Below are positions 35,434 to 45,043 of a stretch of 64,000 nt of DNA, piece by piece. The DNA is taken from positions 1,612,001-1,676,000 of the forward strand of contig OX044357.1 of assembly GCA_943846675.1 (NCBI GenBank). The letters are read 5' to 3'. Source of the stretch: UBA987 sp002292105 (GTDB lineage Bacteria; Bacteroidota; Bacteroidia; NS11-12g; UBA9320). The translations under genes and the position numbers were made by a program. How positions within the stretch are numbered: position 1 is the first letter of the stretch; the number at the start of each line of letters is the position of its first letter. The notes under the pieces are model-generated. The model searched no databases, was not told the DNA's origin, and saw only the letters and a program-made list of their open reading frames with translations.

Positions 35434-37587
35434 TTATTTAATAACAGTCATTTCTTCAACTAAATGTCCTGCTCCTGAGAATACGTCAATTACCCATAAA
35501 GTGTAACGAATATCAACAGATATTGTGCGTTGTAATTCAGGCTCAAAAGCGATATCACCACTCATTGCCTCCCAGTTGCCATCAAACGCCGTACCAATCA
35601 AGTGACCGTCAGCATTGATTACAGGACTACCGGAGTTACCGCCAGTAATGTCATTGTTAGATAAGAAGCAAATGTGTAAATCACCGTCTTTGTCAGCATA
35701 GTTACCATATGTTCTGCTTTTGGCTAAGTCTACAAATCGCTCAGGCAAATCGAATTCAATGTCTCCTGGGACATACTTTTCTAAAACCCCGTCCATAGTA
35801 GTGAAGTAGTCATAATGTACTGCGTCTGCAGGGTAATAATCTTTCACAGAACCGTAAGTAAGACGCATGGTGCTATTTGCATCAGATGCATAAGCCTTGT
35901 TCGGGTTCATTTCCTTTAATCCTTTAACATATAAACGTTTTGCTTTTGATAATGACTCATTAGATGCCATAATCGATGGAACAACGACAGCACGATAATG
36001 GTTGATAAACATAGACATCATCTTGTACATTGGATCCTTTTTAAGCTTTTTAACGTTCACTTTATTCAAGAATGCGTTCGTTTTAGCTTTGTCTACAAAC
36101 ATTGATTTTTTGAAAATAGACGCTGCCATTTTATCAAAATCACCTTTGTACTTGGCCACCATTTTTAAGAAATCGGCTGGTTGCTGACTTTTAGGAATGT
36201 CATTGCTATAGTGCATCAACATGGCCGCACAAACTTCTTGATCTAATTCCTTGATGTAATCTTTATAATGTCCGTCAACCTTTCCTTTTAAACCTTCAGC
36301 CATTGCGTTAAGCTCTTCGTCGGTTAGTTTCGGATTCGTTAAACCGCTAAATCGGTAGGAGTAAATCAAAGACTCAATGCCTATAATGGCTTCTTCAACA
36401 AGGTAAACTTGAGACATTTTGTTTTGGTGTAACGTGTTAAAGCCTTGTTCGTAAAGCGATATAACATTGCCATATTGCGCTTTGCGCTCTGGTGTTGCGT
36501 TCGCCCATGTATTAAATGCTTTCTCTTCCGCTTTTTTACGGTCAGCGATTTTAAGTCTTTTTAAGCCGCGTGTTTGGCCCATAAAGTTCTTCCAGTAATT
36601 ACTAACACCAGCGTACTTAGAGGCATACTTCAATTTGTTAGACTCGTTCATAGACATGTACTTTTCGTAAATGTCTAATTTTTCTCTACGTACTTTAACA
36701 CGTGCAGGAAATTCTTTCTCTGTTGCGAAATTGATTCCATAAGACGTCAAATAACGATCCGTGCTACCTGGGTAACCAAAAATCATGGCGAAATCACCTT
36801 CTTTTACCCCTTTGGTTGATACAGGTAGATGGTGTTTAGGTGTGTAAGGCACATTGTCTTCACTGTATTCAGCTGGCTCGTTGTTTTCATTTGCGTAAAT
36901 TCTAAACATAGAGAAATCGCATGTATGTCTTGGCCACATCCAGTTGTCCGTTTCACCACCAAATTTCCCAAGTGATTGAGGAGGAGTTCCAACCAATCTT
37001 ACGTCAGGGAAAGTTTGATAAATGAAAACATAATAATTGTTTCCTTCAAAAAACACCTTAACCTGTGCACTGATGTGTGCTTTTTCGTCGGTGTATTCTT
37101 TTTGAATAGTAGACATTCTTTTTTGAATTTTAGCTGATCGATCAGCTAGACTCATGTCATCCGTTAAACCTTCTGTGATGTCAGCAGTAACATCTTCAAT
37201 GCGCTTTAAGAAAGACACAGAGAAACCGGCAGCTAATTCATTTTTCTTTTCTTTAGCCCAAAATCCACGTTCTAAGTAATTTTTTTCTCCTGCTGAACTC
37301 AAACTTTGAATGGCGTTAAACCCACAGTGGTGATTGGTTAAGATTAACCCTTGTGATGATATCACTTCACCCGTGCAAAATCCGCGTCCTAAACGCACAA
37401 TAGCGTCTTTTAAACTCGAATTGTTTACATCGTAAATTTGCTCAGGCGTTAGTTTTACGCCTAAACGCACCATTTCGTCATACGCTTGACCTTGAATTAA
37501 ATGTGGTAACCACATTCCTTCATCCGCTTTTGCTTTAATACCAAACCCTACAATTAATAAGGCCAATACCAGGTAAATTCTCTTCAT
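35434..37587 (-). CDS. S46 dipeptidyl peptidase, DPP7-like (Gly specificity residue)
   Basis: This encodes 717 residues with a cleavable signal peptide (about 1-21), so it is periplasmic or surface-exposed. The S46 family is a chymotrypsin-like serine peptidase with a helical lid that releases dipeptides from the N-terminus. The catalytic His is in L-T-N-H-H-C, the Asp in R-H-T-C-D-F-S (Cys replaces the usual Gly before Asp), and the Ser in T-G-G-N-S-G-S-P. The residue 18 positions after the Ser is Gly (F-D-G), as in DPP7; the Arg found there in DPP11 is absent. Preference should therefore be for hydrophobic P1 residues. The Phe at +16 is shared by both enzyme types. A second S46 gene lies 161 bp upstream on the same strand. 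Confidence 0.92.
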   Translation of the reverse strand: MKRIYLVLALLIVGFGIKAKADEGMWLPHLIQGQAYDEMVRLGVKLTPEQIYDVNNSSLKDAIVRLGRGFCTGEVISSQGLILTNHHCGFNAIQSLSSAGEKNYLERGFWAKEKKNELAAGFSVSFLKRIEDVTADITEGLTDDMSLADRSAKIQKRMSTIQKEYTDEKAHISAQVKVFFEGNNYYVFIYQTFPDVRLVGTPPQSLGKFGGETDNWMWPRHTCDFSMFRIYANENNEPAEYSEDNVPYTPKHHLPVSTKGVKEGDFAMIFGYPGSTDRYLTSYGINFATEKEFPARVKVRREKLDIYEKYMSMNESNKLKYASKYAGVSNYWKNFMGQTRGLKRLKIADRKKAEEKAFNTWANATPERKAQYGNVISLYEQGFNTLHQNKMSQVYLVEEAIIGIESLIYSYRFSGLTNPKLTDEELNAMAEGLKGKVDGHYKDYIKELDQEVCAAMLMHYSNDIPKSQQPADFLKMVAKYKGDFDKMAASIFKKSMFVDKAKTNAFLNKVNVKKLKKDPMYKMMSMFINHYRAVVVPSIMASNESLSKAKRLYVKGLKEMNPNKAYASDANSTMRLTYGSVKDYYPADAVHYDYFTTMDGVLEKYVPGDIEFDLPERFVDLAKSRTYGNYADKDGDLHICFLSNNDITGGNSGSPVINADGHLIGTAFDGNWEAMSGDIAFEPELQRTISVDIRYTLWVIDVFSGAGHLVEEMTVIK

Positions 37588-37748
37588 TTTATTATTGATA
37601 TTATTTCAACTATTTAATCAGTGCACGAAAATAAGGGATTAGGCGTCTCGGTGAAACCAATAAGACACATGAACACTTTTATTCGATAATCAGTGCCTTT
37701 GCGGCTGTTCATGTATGATACGATTCTATGAGGTGCTAATCCATGTGG

Positions 37749-39881
37749 CTATAAGTCAACACCCAATTCGTCTAATACAGCGTCGGCTCCACTAACGTAT
37801 TTCATTACATAAAGTACGTAACGAATGTCGACACCAATAGACCTACTATATGATTCATTCCATTCGAAGTCATTGATTGTTGCTGAAAAAGCACGATCAA
37901 AATTGACTCCTACCAACTCGCCTCTTGCATTCAGAATAGGGCTACCGCTATTCCCACCGGTTGTATCCAGATTGTATAGTATTCCTACCACTACTTGCCC
38001 TTTGGTTGGATGTTTTAAGTTGTCGTTCGCATTAACGGTCTTGAATTTTTCCAGAATGTTTTCTGGCATATAGTAATCTCCAGACGGCTGTGCTTTTTCC
38101 AAAATCCCATCTATTGTTGTAAAGGGATCGTTGTTTACGGCATCACTAGGACTATAGCCTTTTACATATCCATACGTTAAACGTAAGGTGGCGTTGGCAT
38201 CAGGAATGAAGTTTCCTCCAGTATGTTTTTGTTTGATGTCGGCTAAGCGTGGCATAAGGGCGTCTAACTCAGCGCTAATATCAACCCAATCGCTTCGCAT
38301 CGCAGACACTTGAGGAGCGAAAATGGCCGCTAAGTCTTGAATTTTGTCTTTTGCTTTTATGAATTTCTTTGGATTGTTTTCTATCCAATCTAATGTCTTT
38401 GCTTTATTGGCATATTTGCTTTTGTTCCAAAGTTTAGCCACAGCTGCAATCATCTCCTTTTTTGATGGATTATTAAGATTCAGGTAAGCCAAAGCCTTAT
38501 CCGCTCTGCCATCTCCAGATTTGTATATTCTGTACAACAACGAACCAAATAAGGTGTAATCCATTTCTGTCGAAACGACGCGGTATCCTGATTTTACCCG
38601 TTTCATCAGTTTTTCGCTGTTGTCTAACCAGTTCTTTCTTTCTGATTTCTCTTGCGCATCGTATTCGGCTTTAAGCGAATTTCTCATGTGCGCTGCAAAA
38701 TACATACCCGACGCAGAATACATTTGATTAAGTAAAATGTAATCATCAGCCATGGCGTTTTTACGCTTATACAATTCAGCAATACGTGGAATCACATTGT
38801 CATCAGCAGGATCTCCGTTGGCTAAAGCAAACTGCTGTAGCTTGTCTTGCACTTCAAAGCGATTCTCAAGAATAGACGTTCTTCTTAACCCTTGCATCTT
38901 CCCTTTAAAGTTTTTTGTCGTATTACTTAAAGACGCAATCGTACTGGCATATTGCAGTTCTTTGGCTACGCTGCCTTTGGCATCTTGTTTTAAAAGCGCA
39001 ATTCGTTCGTCGAACCAAGAAGAGATAAGAGGCAACAAGTGATCGTTTTGATACGTAAGGTATTGTGCTGGGAAATGACGATAGGTGCTTCCGGGATATC
39101 CCAAAACAAAGACAAAGTCGTTTTCTTGTGTGCCATTGACATCTATCTTGAGGTGTCTTTCTGGTTTGTATGGCTTTCCATTTTCGTAGGCACGTACAAC
39201 ACTAAAGTCACCATTATGACGCGGCCAAATCCAATTGTCCGTTTCACCACCAAACTTGCCCACTGCTTTAGGTGGCACGTACACCAAACGTACATCATTT
39301 AACATTTTGTAACGAAACAGTGTGTAGTATTTCCCAACAAACATCTCAGAAATTTCGATCTTAAGATCTGGATACGCTTCTTTTTCCGCTTCTGTGATGG
39401 CCTTAATGTTATTCTCAATTTTTTGCTGCTGTTCTTCAGGAGCAGATTTTGGATCAACATCTTTCAACACACGATCGCTAACGTCATCAAAAGAAAGCGT
39501 GATTTTACAAGGTAAAGACGTTTTGATTTCTTCCGCCTCATTCTTTGCATAAAAGCCGTTTTCCAAATAATTATGTTCAGGAGAACTTGCAGAGGCTACA
39601 GCACCAAAAACACAATGGTGGTTGGTAATAATCAATCCTTTCTCAGAAATGAAGGACCCTGTGCAACCCCCAAGCCTTACTAAAGCGTTGGTTAATCCAA
39701 TTTTACCTGGTTGGTAAATATCGGACTGAGCCATTTCCAAACCAGCCTTTTTCAAATCAAGGCTACCAAGCTGCGCAAGAGGATACATGCCTTCTTCCTT
39801 GTTGTCGGGGGTGAAGGCTAAAAAGCTAAGCGTTAAAACAAATGCAGCAATTTTGCCGTACCTTAAAGTGTTTAGTTTCAT
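37749..39881 (-). CDS. S46 dipeptidyl peptidase, DPP11-like (Arg specificity residue)
   Basis: I choose the ATG at 39881 (710 residues, beginning MKLNTLRYG). An ATG at 39896 would overlap the preceding ABC gene and add MNNTF. A signal peptide covers about the first 28 residues. The catalytic His is in I-T-N-H-H-C, the Asp in R-H-N-G-D-F-S and the Ser in T-G-G-N-S-G-S-P. The residue 18 positions after the Ser is Arg (F-D-R), the feature that gives DPP11 its preference for Asp or Glu at P1. Residue +16 is Phe as in both types. It lies 7 bp after the mlaF-like gene and may be co-transcribed with the ABC pair. It and the DPP7-like neighbour diverge throughout, so the duplication is old. Confidence 0.92.
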   Translation of the reverse strand: MKLNTLRYGKIAAFVLTLSFLAFTPDNKEEGMYPLAQLGSLDLKKAGLEMAQSDIYQPGKIGLTNALVRLGGCTGSFISEKGLIITNHHCVFGAVASASSPEHNYLENGFYAKNEAEEIKTSLPCKITLSFDDVSDRVLKDVDPKSAPEEQQQKIENNIKAITEAEKEAYPDLKIEISEMFVGKYYTLFRYKMLNDVRLVYVPPKAVGKFGGETDNWIWPRHNGDFSVVRAYENGKPYKPERHLKIDVNGTQENDFVFVLGYPGSTYRHFPAQYLTYQNDHLLPLISSWFDERIALLKQDAKGSVAKELQYASTIASLSNTTKNFKGKMQGLRRTSILENRFEVQDKLQQFALANGDPADDNVIPRIAELYKRKNAMADDYILLNQMYSASGMYFAAHMRNSLKAEYDAQEKSERKNWLDNSEKLMKRVKSGYRVVSTEMDYTLFGSLLYRIYKSGDGRADKALAYLNLNNPSKKEMIAAVAKLWNKSKYANKAKTLDWIENNPKKFIKAKDKIQDLAAIFAPQVSAMRSDWVDISAELDALMPRLADIKQKHTGGNFIPDANATLRLTYGYVKGYSPSDAVNNDPFTTIDGILEKAQPSGDYYMPENILEKFKTVNANDNLKHPTKGQVVVGILYNLDTTGGNSGSPILNARGELVGVNFDRAFSATINDFEWNESYSRSIGVDIRYVLYVMKYVSGADAVLDELGVDL

Positions 39882-39888
39882 AAAAGTG

Positions 39889-40620
39889 TTATTCAAAGTA
39901 GGAGGCGTTAATAAATGATTTAAGTTCTGGGTTGTCTGCAGTCCTTACTTCACTTTTTTTGCCTTCCCACCATTTGTTTCCTTCGTATATAAATATGATG
40001 TGATCACCAATATCAAATACGGTTTTCATATCATGGGTATTAATCACAGTGGTCATCTGAAACTCTTCTGTAATTTCTTGAAGTAATTCGTCTATTACTC
40101 TAGAAGTGACCGGATCAAGTCCAGAGTTGGGTTCATCACAAAACAAATACTTGATATCTAATGAAATAGCTCGGGCAATTCCAACGCGTTTTTTCATTCC
40201 TCCACTGATCTCTGCAGGAAACTTAGCGTTGATTCCTTCAAGGTGCACTTGCTCTAAACAAAAATCTACACGCTCACGTCTTTCGGCTGGTGTCATATCG
40301 GTGAACATTTTTAGTGGAAACTCAATATTTTCCTCGACCGTATAACTGTCAAACAGCGCATTGCCTTGAAACAACATGCCAATCTCCCGACGAACATCTC
40401 GCGTCTCTTTGTTACCTAATTTATGGAAGTCTCGACCATCGTAAATGATTTGACCTTGGGTTGGAGTTAACAAACCAACCATACACTTCATTAGAACGCT
40501 TTTTCCGCCACCACTAGCCCCAATAATAAGATTGGTTCTTCCAGGTTTAAATTGCGTACTTATGCCTTTTAACACGGCAAGATCGTCAAACGATTTATGT
40601 AAATCTAAAAGTTCGATCAT
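39889..40620 (-). CDS. ABC transporter ATPase, MlaF-type
   Basis: This encodes 243 residues. Walker A is G-A-S-G-G-G-K-S, the signature is I-S-G-G-M-K-K-R, and Walker B is Y-L-F-C-D-E-P-N-S-G-L-D-P, with the switch His in I-N-T-H-D. The S-G-G-M-K-K-R signature is typical of the MlaF/Mkl class that moves phospholipids or other lipids at the inner membrane. It begins 1 bp after the partner permease, on the same strand. An MlaD/MCE protein is not adjacent in the window, so either it lies elsewhere or the complex has another periplasmic partner. Confidence 0.9.
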   Translation of the reverse strand: MIELLDLHKSFDDLAVLKGISTQFKPGRTNLIIGASGGGKSVLMKCMVGLLTPTQGQIIYDGRDFHKLGNKETRDVRREIGMLFQGNALFDSYTVEENIEFPLKMFTDMTPAERRERVDFCLEQVHLEGINAKFPAEISGGMKKRVGIARAISLDIKYLFCDEPNSGLDPVTSRVIDELLQEITEEFQMTTVINTHDMKTVFDIGDHIIFIYEGNKWWEGKKSEVRTADNPELKSFINASYFE

Positions 40621-40621
40621 G

Positions 40622-41359
40622 TTATAATAGCAACTGGGTTAAGAGGTAATCTGAAAATAAAATGAGAACGGCACTGTATACAACAGCCTTAGTACTGCTG
40701 CTGCCTACCTCTAACGCACCACCTTCGGTTTTGTAACCGTGATACGAAGACACCGATGTAATGATAAAGGCGTAAACGAATGCTTTAATCAATGAGAAAG
40801 CCAGGTTAAATGGTAAGAAGCTTTCTCTCGCGCCTTGAATAAATTCGTCTGGCGTTAATATTCCACTGGCATATCCAGCGAATATGCCACCTACATTACT
40901 TAAAAATATAGATATAATAATGAGGCAAGGAAACATTACGATTCCGGCAATTATTTTAGGCGAAGCAACAAAGGCTCGGGAATTAATGCCCATAATTTCT
41001 AAGGCATCAATCTGTTCACTTACTTTCATTGTGCCAATCTCTGAGGCGATATGAGAACCTACTTTGCCAGCCAGCACCAAACAGGTTATAGTGGGTGCAA
41101 GTTCTAACATGGATGAATCACTTACTATCGATCCAATCACAGGGTTTGCCACTAAAGGGCTAACCAACTGATAAGCTATTTGCAAAGTAGTAACGGCGCC
41201 TTGGAATATGGCAATAATGGCAACAATAGCCAAAGAGCCAACGCCAATATTCTTCATCTCTAACATGGTACGCTCCCAATAAACGCTAAGTTTCTCTGGT
41301 CGAGAAATCATACGTCTTAAAAACAATAAGTACGTGCCGAAATGGTTGAAAATCTGCAT
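40622..41359 (-). CDS. ABC transporter permease, MlaE-type
   Basis: This encodes 245 residues with about five transmembrane segments, a complete MlaE-family permease. The conserved stretch E-L-A-P-T-I-T-C-L-V-L-A-G-K-V-G-S, then A-S-E-I-G-T-M-K-V-S-E-Q-I-D-A-L-E-I-M-G, is diagnostic. It partners the ATPase encoded immediately downstream. The pair probably keeps lipid asymmetry of the outer membrane or moves lipids across the inner membrane. It is the first gene of the minus-strand group and faces the SDR gene divergently, 93 bp away. Confidence 0.92.
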   Translation of the reverse strand: MQIFNHFGTYLLFLRRMISRPEKLSVYWERTMLEMKNIGVGSLAIVAIIAIFQGAVTTLQIAYQLVSPLVANPVIGSIVSDSSMLELAPTITCLVLAGKVGSHIASEIGTMKVSEQIDALEIMGINSRAFVASPKIIAGIVMFPCLIIISIFLSNVGGIFAGYASGILTPDEFIQGARESFLPFNLAFSLIKAFVYAFIITSVSSYHGYKTEGGALEVGSSSTKAVVYSAVLILFSDYLLTQLLL

Positions 41360-41452
41360 AGTTATTTACTGCGGTAAATATATTGGTAATATCTTTTAGC
41401 AATTGTTTAATCAACTAGATTTGCCATAATTGTGGAAATAAATTCGATAAAT

Positions 41453-42160
41453 ATGGACAAAAGGACAGTTTTGGTCACCGGTGGAACACAAGGTATAGGA
41501 AAGGCAATCGTCATGCGTTTTGCAGCTCTTGGGTTTAATGTGGCTACTTGCGGTAGGGATAAGCAGTTACTAGCGGAGCTTAAGTCAGAACTATCGAACT
41601 TAGGCGTAGACAGTTTGGTTCAATCATGTGATTTGCGAGATAAAAAAGCCATACGCTCCTTTTTTGATCAAACCATTGCGACGTTTAATGGTGTCGATGT
41701 TGTTGTAAATAATGCGGGCGTTTTTTATCCAGGAACAATTACAGATGAAGAGGACGACCTTTTTGACATCATGATGGAGACGAATTTAAATGCGACATAT
41801 TATTTCTCGAAGGCAGCAATACCCTATTTAAAAAAATCTACGAAAGGACATTTATTTAATATATGCTCTACAGCGAGTATAACGCCTTACAAGAATGGAG
41901 GCAGCTACTGTATATCCAAATATGCGCAATACGGGTTGACCAAGGTGCTGCGTGAAGAGCTCAAAGAAACCGGCGTAAGAGTAACAGCGGTATTGCCTGG
42001 GGCCACGCGAACAGGTTCATGGGACGGCACTGATCTGCCCGATTCTAGGTTTCTAAAACCAGAGACAATCGCCGATTTAATCGTGCACAATTACCAACTG
42101 CCTATTGAAGCTGTTGTAGAAGAATTGATCATCAGGCCTGCTTTAGGTGACATTGATTAA
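41453..42160 (+). CDS. short-chain dehydrogenase/reductase
   Basis: I choose the ATG at 41453 (235 residues, starting MDKRTVLVTGG); an in-frame GTG at 41432 adds seven residues and is less family-like. It is a classical SDR with the cofactor motif T-G-G-T-Q-G-I-G, the structural N-N-A-G, the catalytic Ser in C-S-T-A-S and the Tyr and Lys in Y-C-I-S-K. After the first beta strand, A-T-C-G-R-D-K-Q suggests NADP preference because of the Arg, but this is not certain. The substrate is not evident. It is transcribed alone. Confidence 0.9.
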   Translation: MDKRTVLVTGGTQGIGKAIVMRFAALGFNVATCGRDKQLLAELKSELSNLGVDSLVQSCDLRDKKAIRSFFDQTIATFNGVDVVVNNAGVFYPGTITDEEDDLFDIMMETNLNATYYFSKAAIPYLKKSTKGHLFNICSTASITPYKNGGSYCISKYAQYGLTKVLREELKETGVRVTAVLPGATRTGSWDGTDLPDSRFLKPETIADLIVHNYQLPIEAVVEELIIRPALGDID

Positions 42161-42225
42161 ATAGAACGATTACTACATTCTGACACTGTACACGTATTTT
42201 GTTATGTACATTTGTTGTGAAAGCA

Positions 42226-42233
42226 TATTTTTG
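42226..42233 (+). promoter_or_regulatory. -7 element candidate for the 42.26 kb T9SS cargo gene
   Basis: TATTTTTG matches TAnnTTTG exactly and ends 27 bases before the ATG. A TTTG occurs at 42198-42201 but the gap of 24 is wider than usual, so the -33 part is unconvincing. Confidence 0.4.
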
Positions 42234-42260
42234 CAAAAAGTATTATAAAAAGGATAATTA

Positions 42261-43559
42261 ATGAAAAGTTTATTTACAAAATTGTTTGCTACAGGTTTTA
42301 TCGCTACTTCTGCTGTTGTAGCTGTTGGACAAGTTAGTGAAGCAGGAAACACTGCAAACCCTTTTGGAAAAGAATTCGTTGCTGATGATTTAACGCAATT
42401 CACCAAAGAAACCCTTAAGAAACACGGTAAGGTAGCCGTTGAAGAATGGTACAGCTATATGGGCGCTCTAGGAGAAAACGGAGAGGCATATACTTACTTC
42501 ACAGGTACATCTATGATGCCTGATTCTTTAGCTGTTCAAATTTTTAGAGATGATAACGACGCACCTTATGCTGATCATGTTGGCGTATTTAGTGTAGGTC
42601 AAGTTTTTGATCCACAAAGCGAGCATTTTGCTTTGATTCCAGAAACACCACCATTGTCTAGATTCAATGCATACACCGTTGATTCAGTTGCGTTTTTCTA
42701 CAAATACCGCAACGAAAACCCAGGAGTAACGGATACAGTTTTAATTCAGTTTTTTAACAACAGTGATGTTGCTGCATTGACATGGACGAGTGATCAATCT
42801 AGAACTGCTGCCCCTACATACACGCCTGCGCTTAACAGAAGTGAGGATGCAACTAATGAAATCAAAATTCCTATTTCGGAATCAACAGATGGATTTTACA
42901 GCACAAGTATTGCTTCTTTCTCTGGTACTATGGAAGTAGCAACAGGATTACCAACTACCGGTGCTTCTAGCTTAACTGCTTTCACCATTTCTTTTATTCC
43001 TGGTATGGCTTATGAATTTGGCGATACTTTAGTGAATGACTCTTTGGTTACTGGCGATACTAAGTTAAACACTTTTATGCCATTAATCGTAAGACAAGGA
43101 ACTGTAAACAACCCAGCATTCTTGGCTGATACGACTATGAACCATGGTGTATTCGCATTCACTAACCAGCGTTACAGCTCTCCAGCTGCTCAATGGTACT
43201 TCCCATACAATACACCAAATAACTTAGCAAGACAGCACGTATATAGCTTGTTCAAATTAGCTTCACCTAATGTATCAGTTGAAGACTTAACTGCCAACGG
43301 TTATGGCTTGGGTAATGCATACCCTAACCCTGCATCGTCTAACGCTGAGGTAAATATTCCATTTAAATTAGGACAAGGTGGAACAGTTTCTATCGAACTA
43401 TTTGACTTAGTTGGAAAGAGCATTTCTAGCTCAACGTCTAAACTAACTGCAGGTGAACATGTTGAAACTATGAGCACTGGCAACTTAAAGCCTGGTATCT
43501 ACTTGTACACAATTAGTGCGGGTAACTACACAGCTTCTAAGAAGTTTACAATCAAATAA
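42261..43559 (+). CDS. secreted protein with T9SS type A sorting domain, otherwise unknown
   Basis: This encodes 432 residues. A signal peptide covers about 1-24, ending in V-G-Q. The middle (about 45-345) is a beta-rich region that I cannot assign; it is rich in Asp, Ser and Thr and contains no Cys. The last about 80 residues are a T9SS type A tail: Y-P-N-P-A-S-S, then I-E-L-F-D-L-V-G-K, then a P-G-I-Y-L-Y motif, ending F-T-I-K. Its codons look frequent for this genome (many common Ala, Thr, Val codons), which suggests high expression, but I could not measure this. It has its own promoter element and a strong terminator. Confidence 0.85.
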   Translation: MKSLFTKLFATGFIATSAVVAVGQVSEAGNTANPFGKEFVADDLTQFTKETLKKHGKVAVEEWYSYMGALGENGEAYTYFTGTSMMPDSLAVQIFRDDNDAPYADHVGVFSVGQVFDPQSEHFALIPETPPLSRFNAYTVDSVAFFYKYRNENPGVTDTVLIQFFNNSDVAALTWTSDQSRTAAPTYTPALNRSEDATNEIKIPISESTDGFYSTSIASFSGTMEVATGLPTTGASSLTAFTISFIPGMAYEFGDTLVNDSLVTGDTKLNTFMPLIVRQGTVNNPAFLADTTMNHGVFAFTNQRYSSPAAQWYFPYNTPNNLARQHVYSLFKLASPNVSVEDLTANGYGLGNAYPNPASSNAEVNIPFKLGQGGTVSIELFDLVGKSISSSTSKLTAGEHVETMSTGNLKPGIYLYTISAGNYTASKKFTIK

Positions 43560-43581
43560 GAATAAACAAATCATATATATA

Positions 43582-43612
43582 AATCCCGTTCTGAAAAGAG
43601 CGGGATTTTTTT
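43582..43612 (+). terminator. rho-independent terminator after the 42.26 kb gene
   Basis: An 11-bp stem (43582-43592 with 43597-43607, including one G-T pair), a GAAA tetraloop and a run of seven Ts follow the stop. The T run reaches the stop codon of the convergent mnmD gene. Confidence 0.9.
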
Positions 43613-44291
43613 ATTTATACGCAACGGTAATTTCCCGCTTGCCCATTGGGCCCGGAGGATTTGTCACTTCGAATCCGATAGATTTTAAATCTCGTTTAAA
43701 CTGTCCTTGTGCACAATAGGTGGTCAAAATACCGCCTGCTTTCAAACAGGTATACAACTTCTTTAGGTTTGATAGGACCCAAGGTCCTTTTTGTTTGTTT
43801 GGTGCAAACGCGTCAAAATAGATGACGTCATATAACCGATTCGCTTGCCAATCTTCTAGTTTTTGCGCATAAACTGATAAATTAAAATCGGCGTTTATTT
43901 GATTATCTGTTTTCGAATGGTGAATTTGACCCATCATACCCACCGGAAGACCTAGTATCTCCTCGTAATTTAAAGCCAGCTGTTCTGCCGTGCTCAATGG
44001 GTACGGTTCCAGCGTGTCGTAGTGGATTGAGATACTGTTTGCAGAGGATTGTTTAATGGTTAGGGCAACATTGAGCCCTGTACCCATACCAATTTCTAAA
44101 ATATCAATTTTCGGTTTTTTAATAAGCGACATACCATGATCGATATACACGAACTGAGATTCTTGAATAGCCCCTTTTTTACTGTGGTACATCTCGTCTA
44201 GCTCGGGTATTTTTAGCGACGTTGAACCATCAGCTGTTACTACAATTTCGCGTTTTAATACTTTATGTTCCGTACCCAAATTGTCGTTCAT
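43611..44291 (-). CDS. mnmD: tRNA (5-methylaminomethyl-2-thiouridine)-methyltransferase, stand-alone MnmD
   Basis: This encodes 226 residues. It methylates the nitrogen of nm5s2U34 of certain tRNAs, the last step of mnm5s2U synthesis. The SAM motif is L-E-I-G-M-G-T-G-L-N, D-V-I-Y-F-D-A-F-A-P-N-K follows, and the family end is P-P-G-P-M-G-K-R-E-I. In Gammaproteobacteria this domain is fused to the MnmC oxidase; here it stands alone, as is usual in Bacteroidota. It is divergent from the GT2 gene with 25 bp between the starts. Confidence 0.93.
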   Translation of the reverse strand: MNDNLGTEHKVLKREIVVTADGSTSLKIPELDEMYHSKKGAIQESQFVYIDHGMSLIKKPKIDILEIGMGTGLNVALTIKQSSANSISIHYDTLEPYPLSTAEQLALNYEEILGLPVGMMGQIHHSKTDNQINADFNLSVYAQKLEDWQANRLYDVIYFDAFAPNKQKGPWVLSNLKKLYTCLKAGGILTTYCAQGQFKRDLKSIGFEVTNPPGPMGKREITVAYK

Positions 44292-44316
44292 ATTATGTTA
44301 ATTTGCCGCATTATTT

Positions 44317-45039
44317 ATGACAAATAACGCTGTTTCAATCGTAATCCCAGCATATAACGAGGGTAATACAATTCATTTGATTTTGGACAAAGTTCGCGAT
44401 ATCGAACTCATGAATGGACTGTCAAAAGAAATCATTATCGTTAATGATTGTTCTTCAGACAATACCTCGGAAGCTGTCAAAGCGTATCAGGAAAAGAATA
44501 AAAGTCTTGATATACGATTACTCGAACATACGATTAACAGTGGCAAAGGGGCTGCTTTACACACCGGCATTGCTGGTGCAACGGGCAAATACGTGTTAAT
44601 TCAAGACGCGGATTTGGAATATGATCCATTTGAATATAATGACCTGCTAAGACCCTTAGAAGAAGACGAAGCAGACGTTGTTTATGGCTCTCGTTTTATG
44701 GGAGGGAAGCCACATAGAATCTTGTTTTTCTGGCACACCTTGGGTAACAAGTTTTTGACCTTGTTAAGCAACATGTTTAGCAATCTTAACTTGACCGATA
44801 TGGAAACTTGCTACAAGGTATTCCGTCGAGAAATTATTCAGTCATTAGAATTAAAAGAGAAGCGATTTGGCTTCGAACCAGAAGTAACGGCTAAAATGTC
44901 TCGCGTACCTAAAATCAGAATTTACGAGATTGGCATATCCTATTACGGCCGAACTTATGAAGACGGCAAGAAGATTGGCTGGAAGGACGGATTTCGAGCG
45001 TTGTGGTGCATAGTCAAATACAATGTATGGGCAAAATAA
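44317..45039 (+). CDS. family 2 glycosyltransferase, DPM1-like
   Basis: This encodes 240 residues. It transfers a sugar from an activated donor, probably to polyprenyl phosphate. The GT-A fold has I-P-A-Y-N-E-G-N-T, the first Asp motif I-V-N-D-C-S-S-D-N-T, the DxD motif Q-D-A-D-L-E-Y, and the acceptor-site motif M-E-T-C-Y-K-V-F. It has no C-terminal membrane helices, like the DPM1 type, so it would act with a separate membrane protein. The next gene, 4 bp on, encodes a polytopic protein that looks like a GT-C transferase, which would be the natural user of a polyprenyl-linked sugar. That partner is frameshifted here. Confidence 0.9.
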   Translation: MTNNAVSIVIPAYNEGNTIHLILDKVRDIELMNGLSKEIIIVNDCSSDNTSEAVKAYQEKNKSLDIRLLEHTINSGKGAALHTGIAGATGKYVLIQDADLEYDPFEYNDLLRPLEEDEADVVYGSRFMGGKPHRILFFWHTLGNKFLTLLSNMFSNLNLTDMETCYKVFRREIIQSLELKEKRFGFEPEVTAKMSRVPKIRIYEIGISYYGRTYEDGKKIGWKDGFRALWCIVKYNVWAK

Positions 45040-45043
45040 TGCC

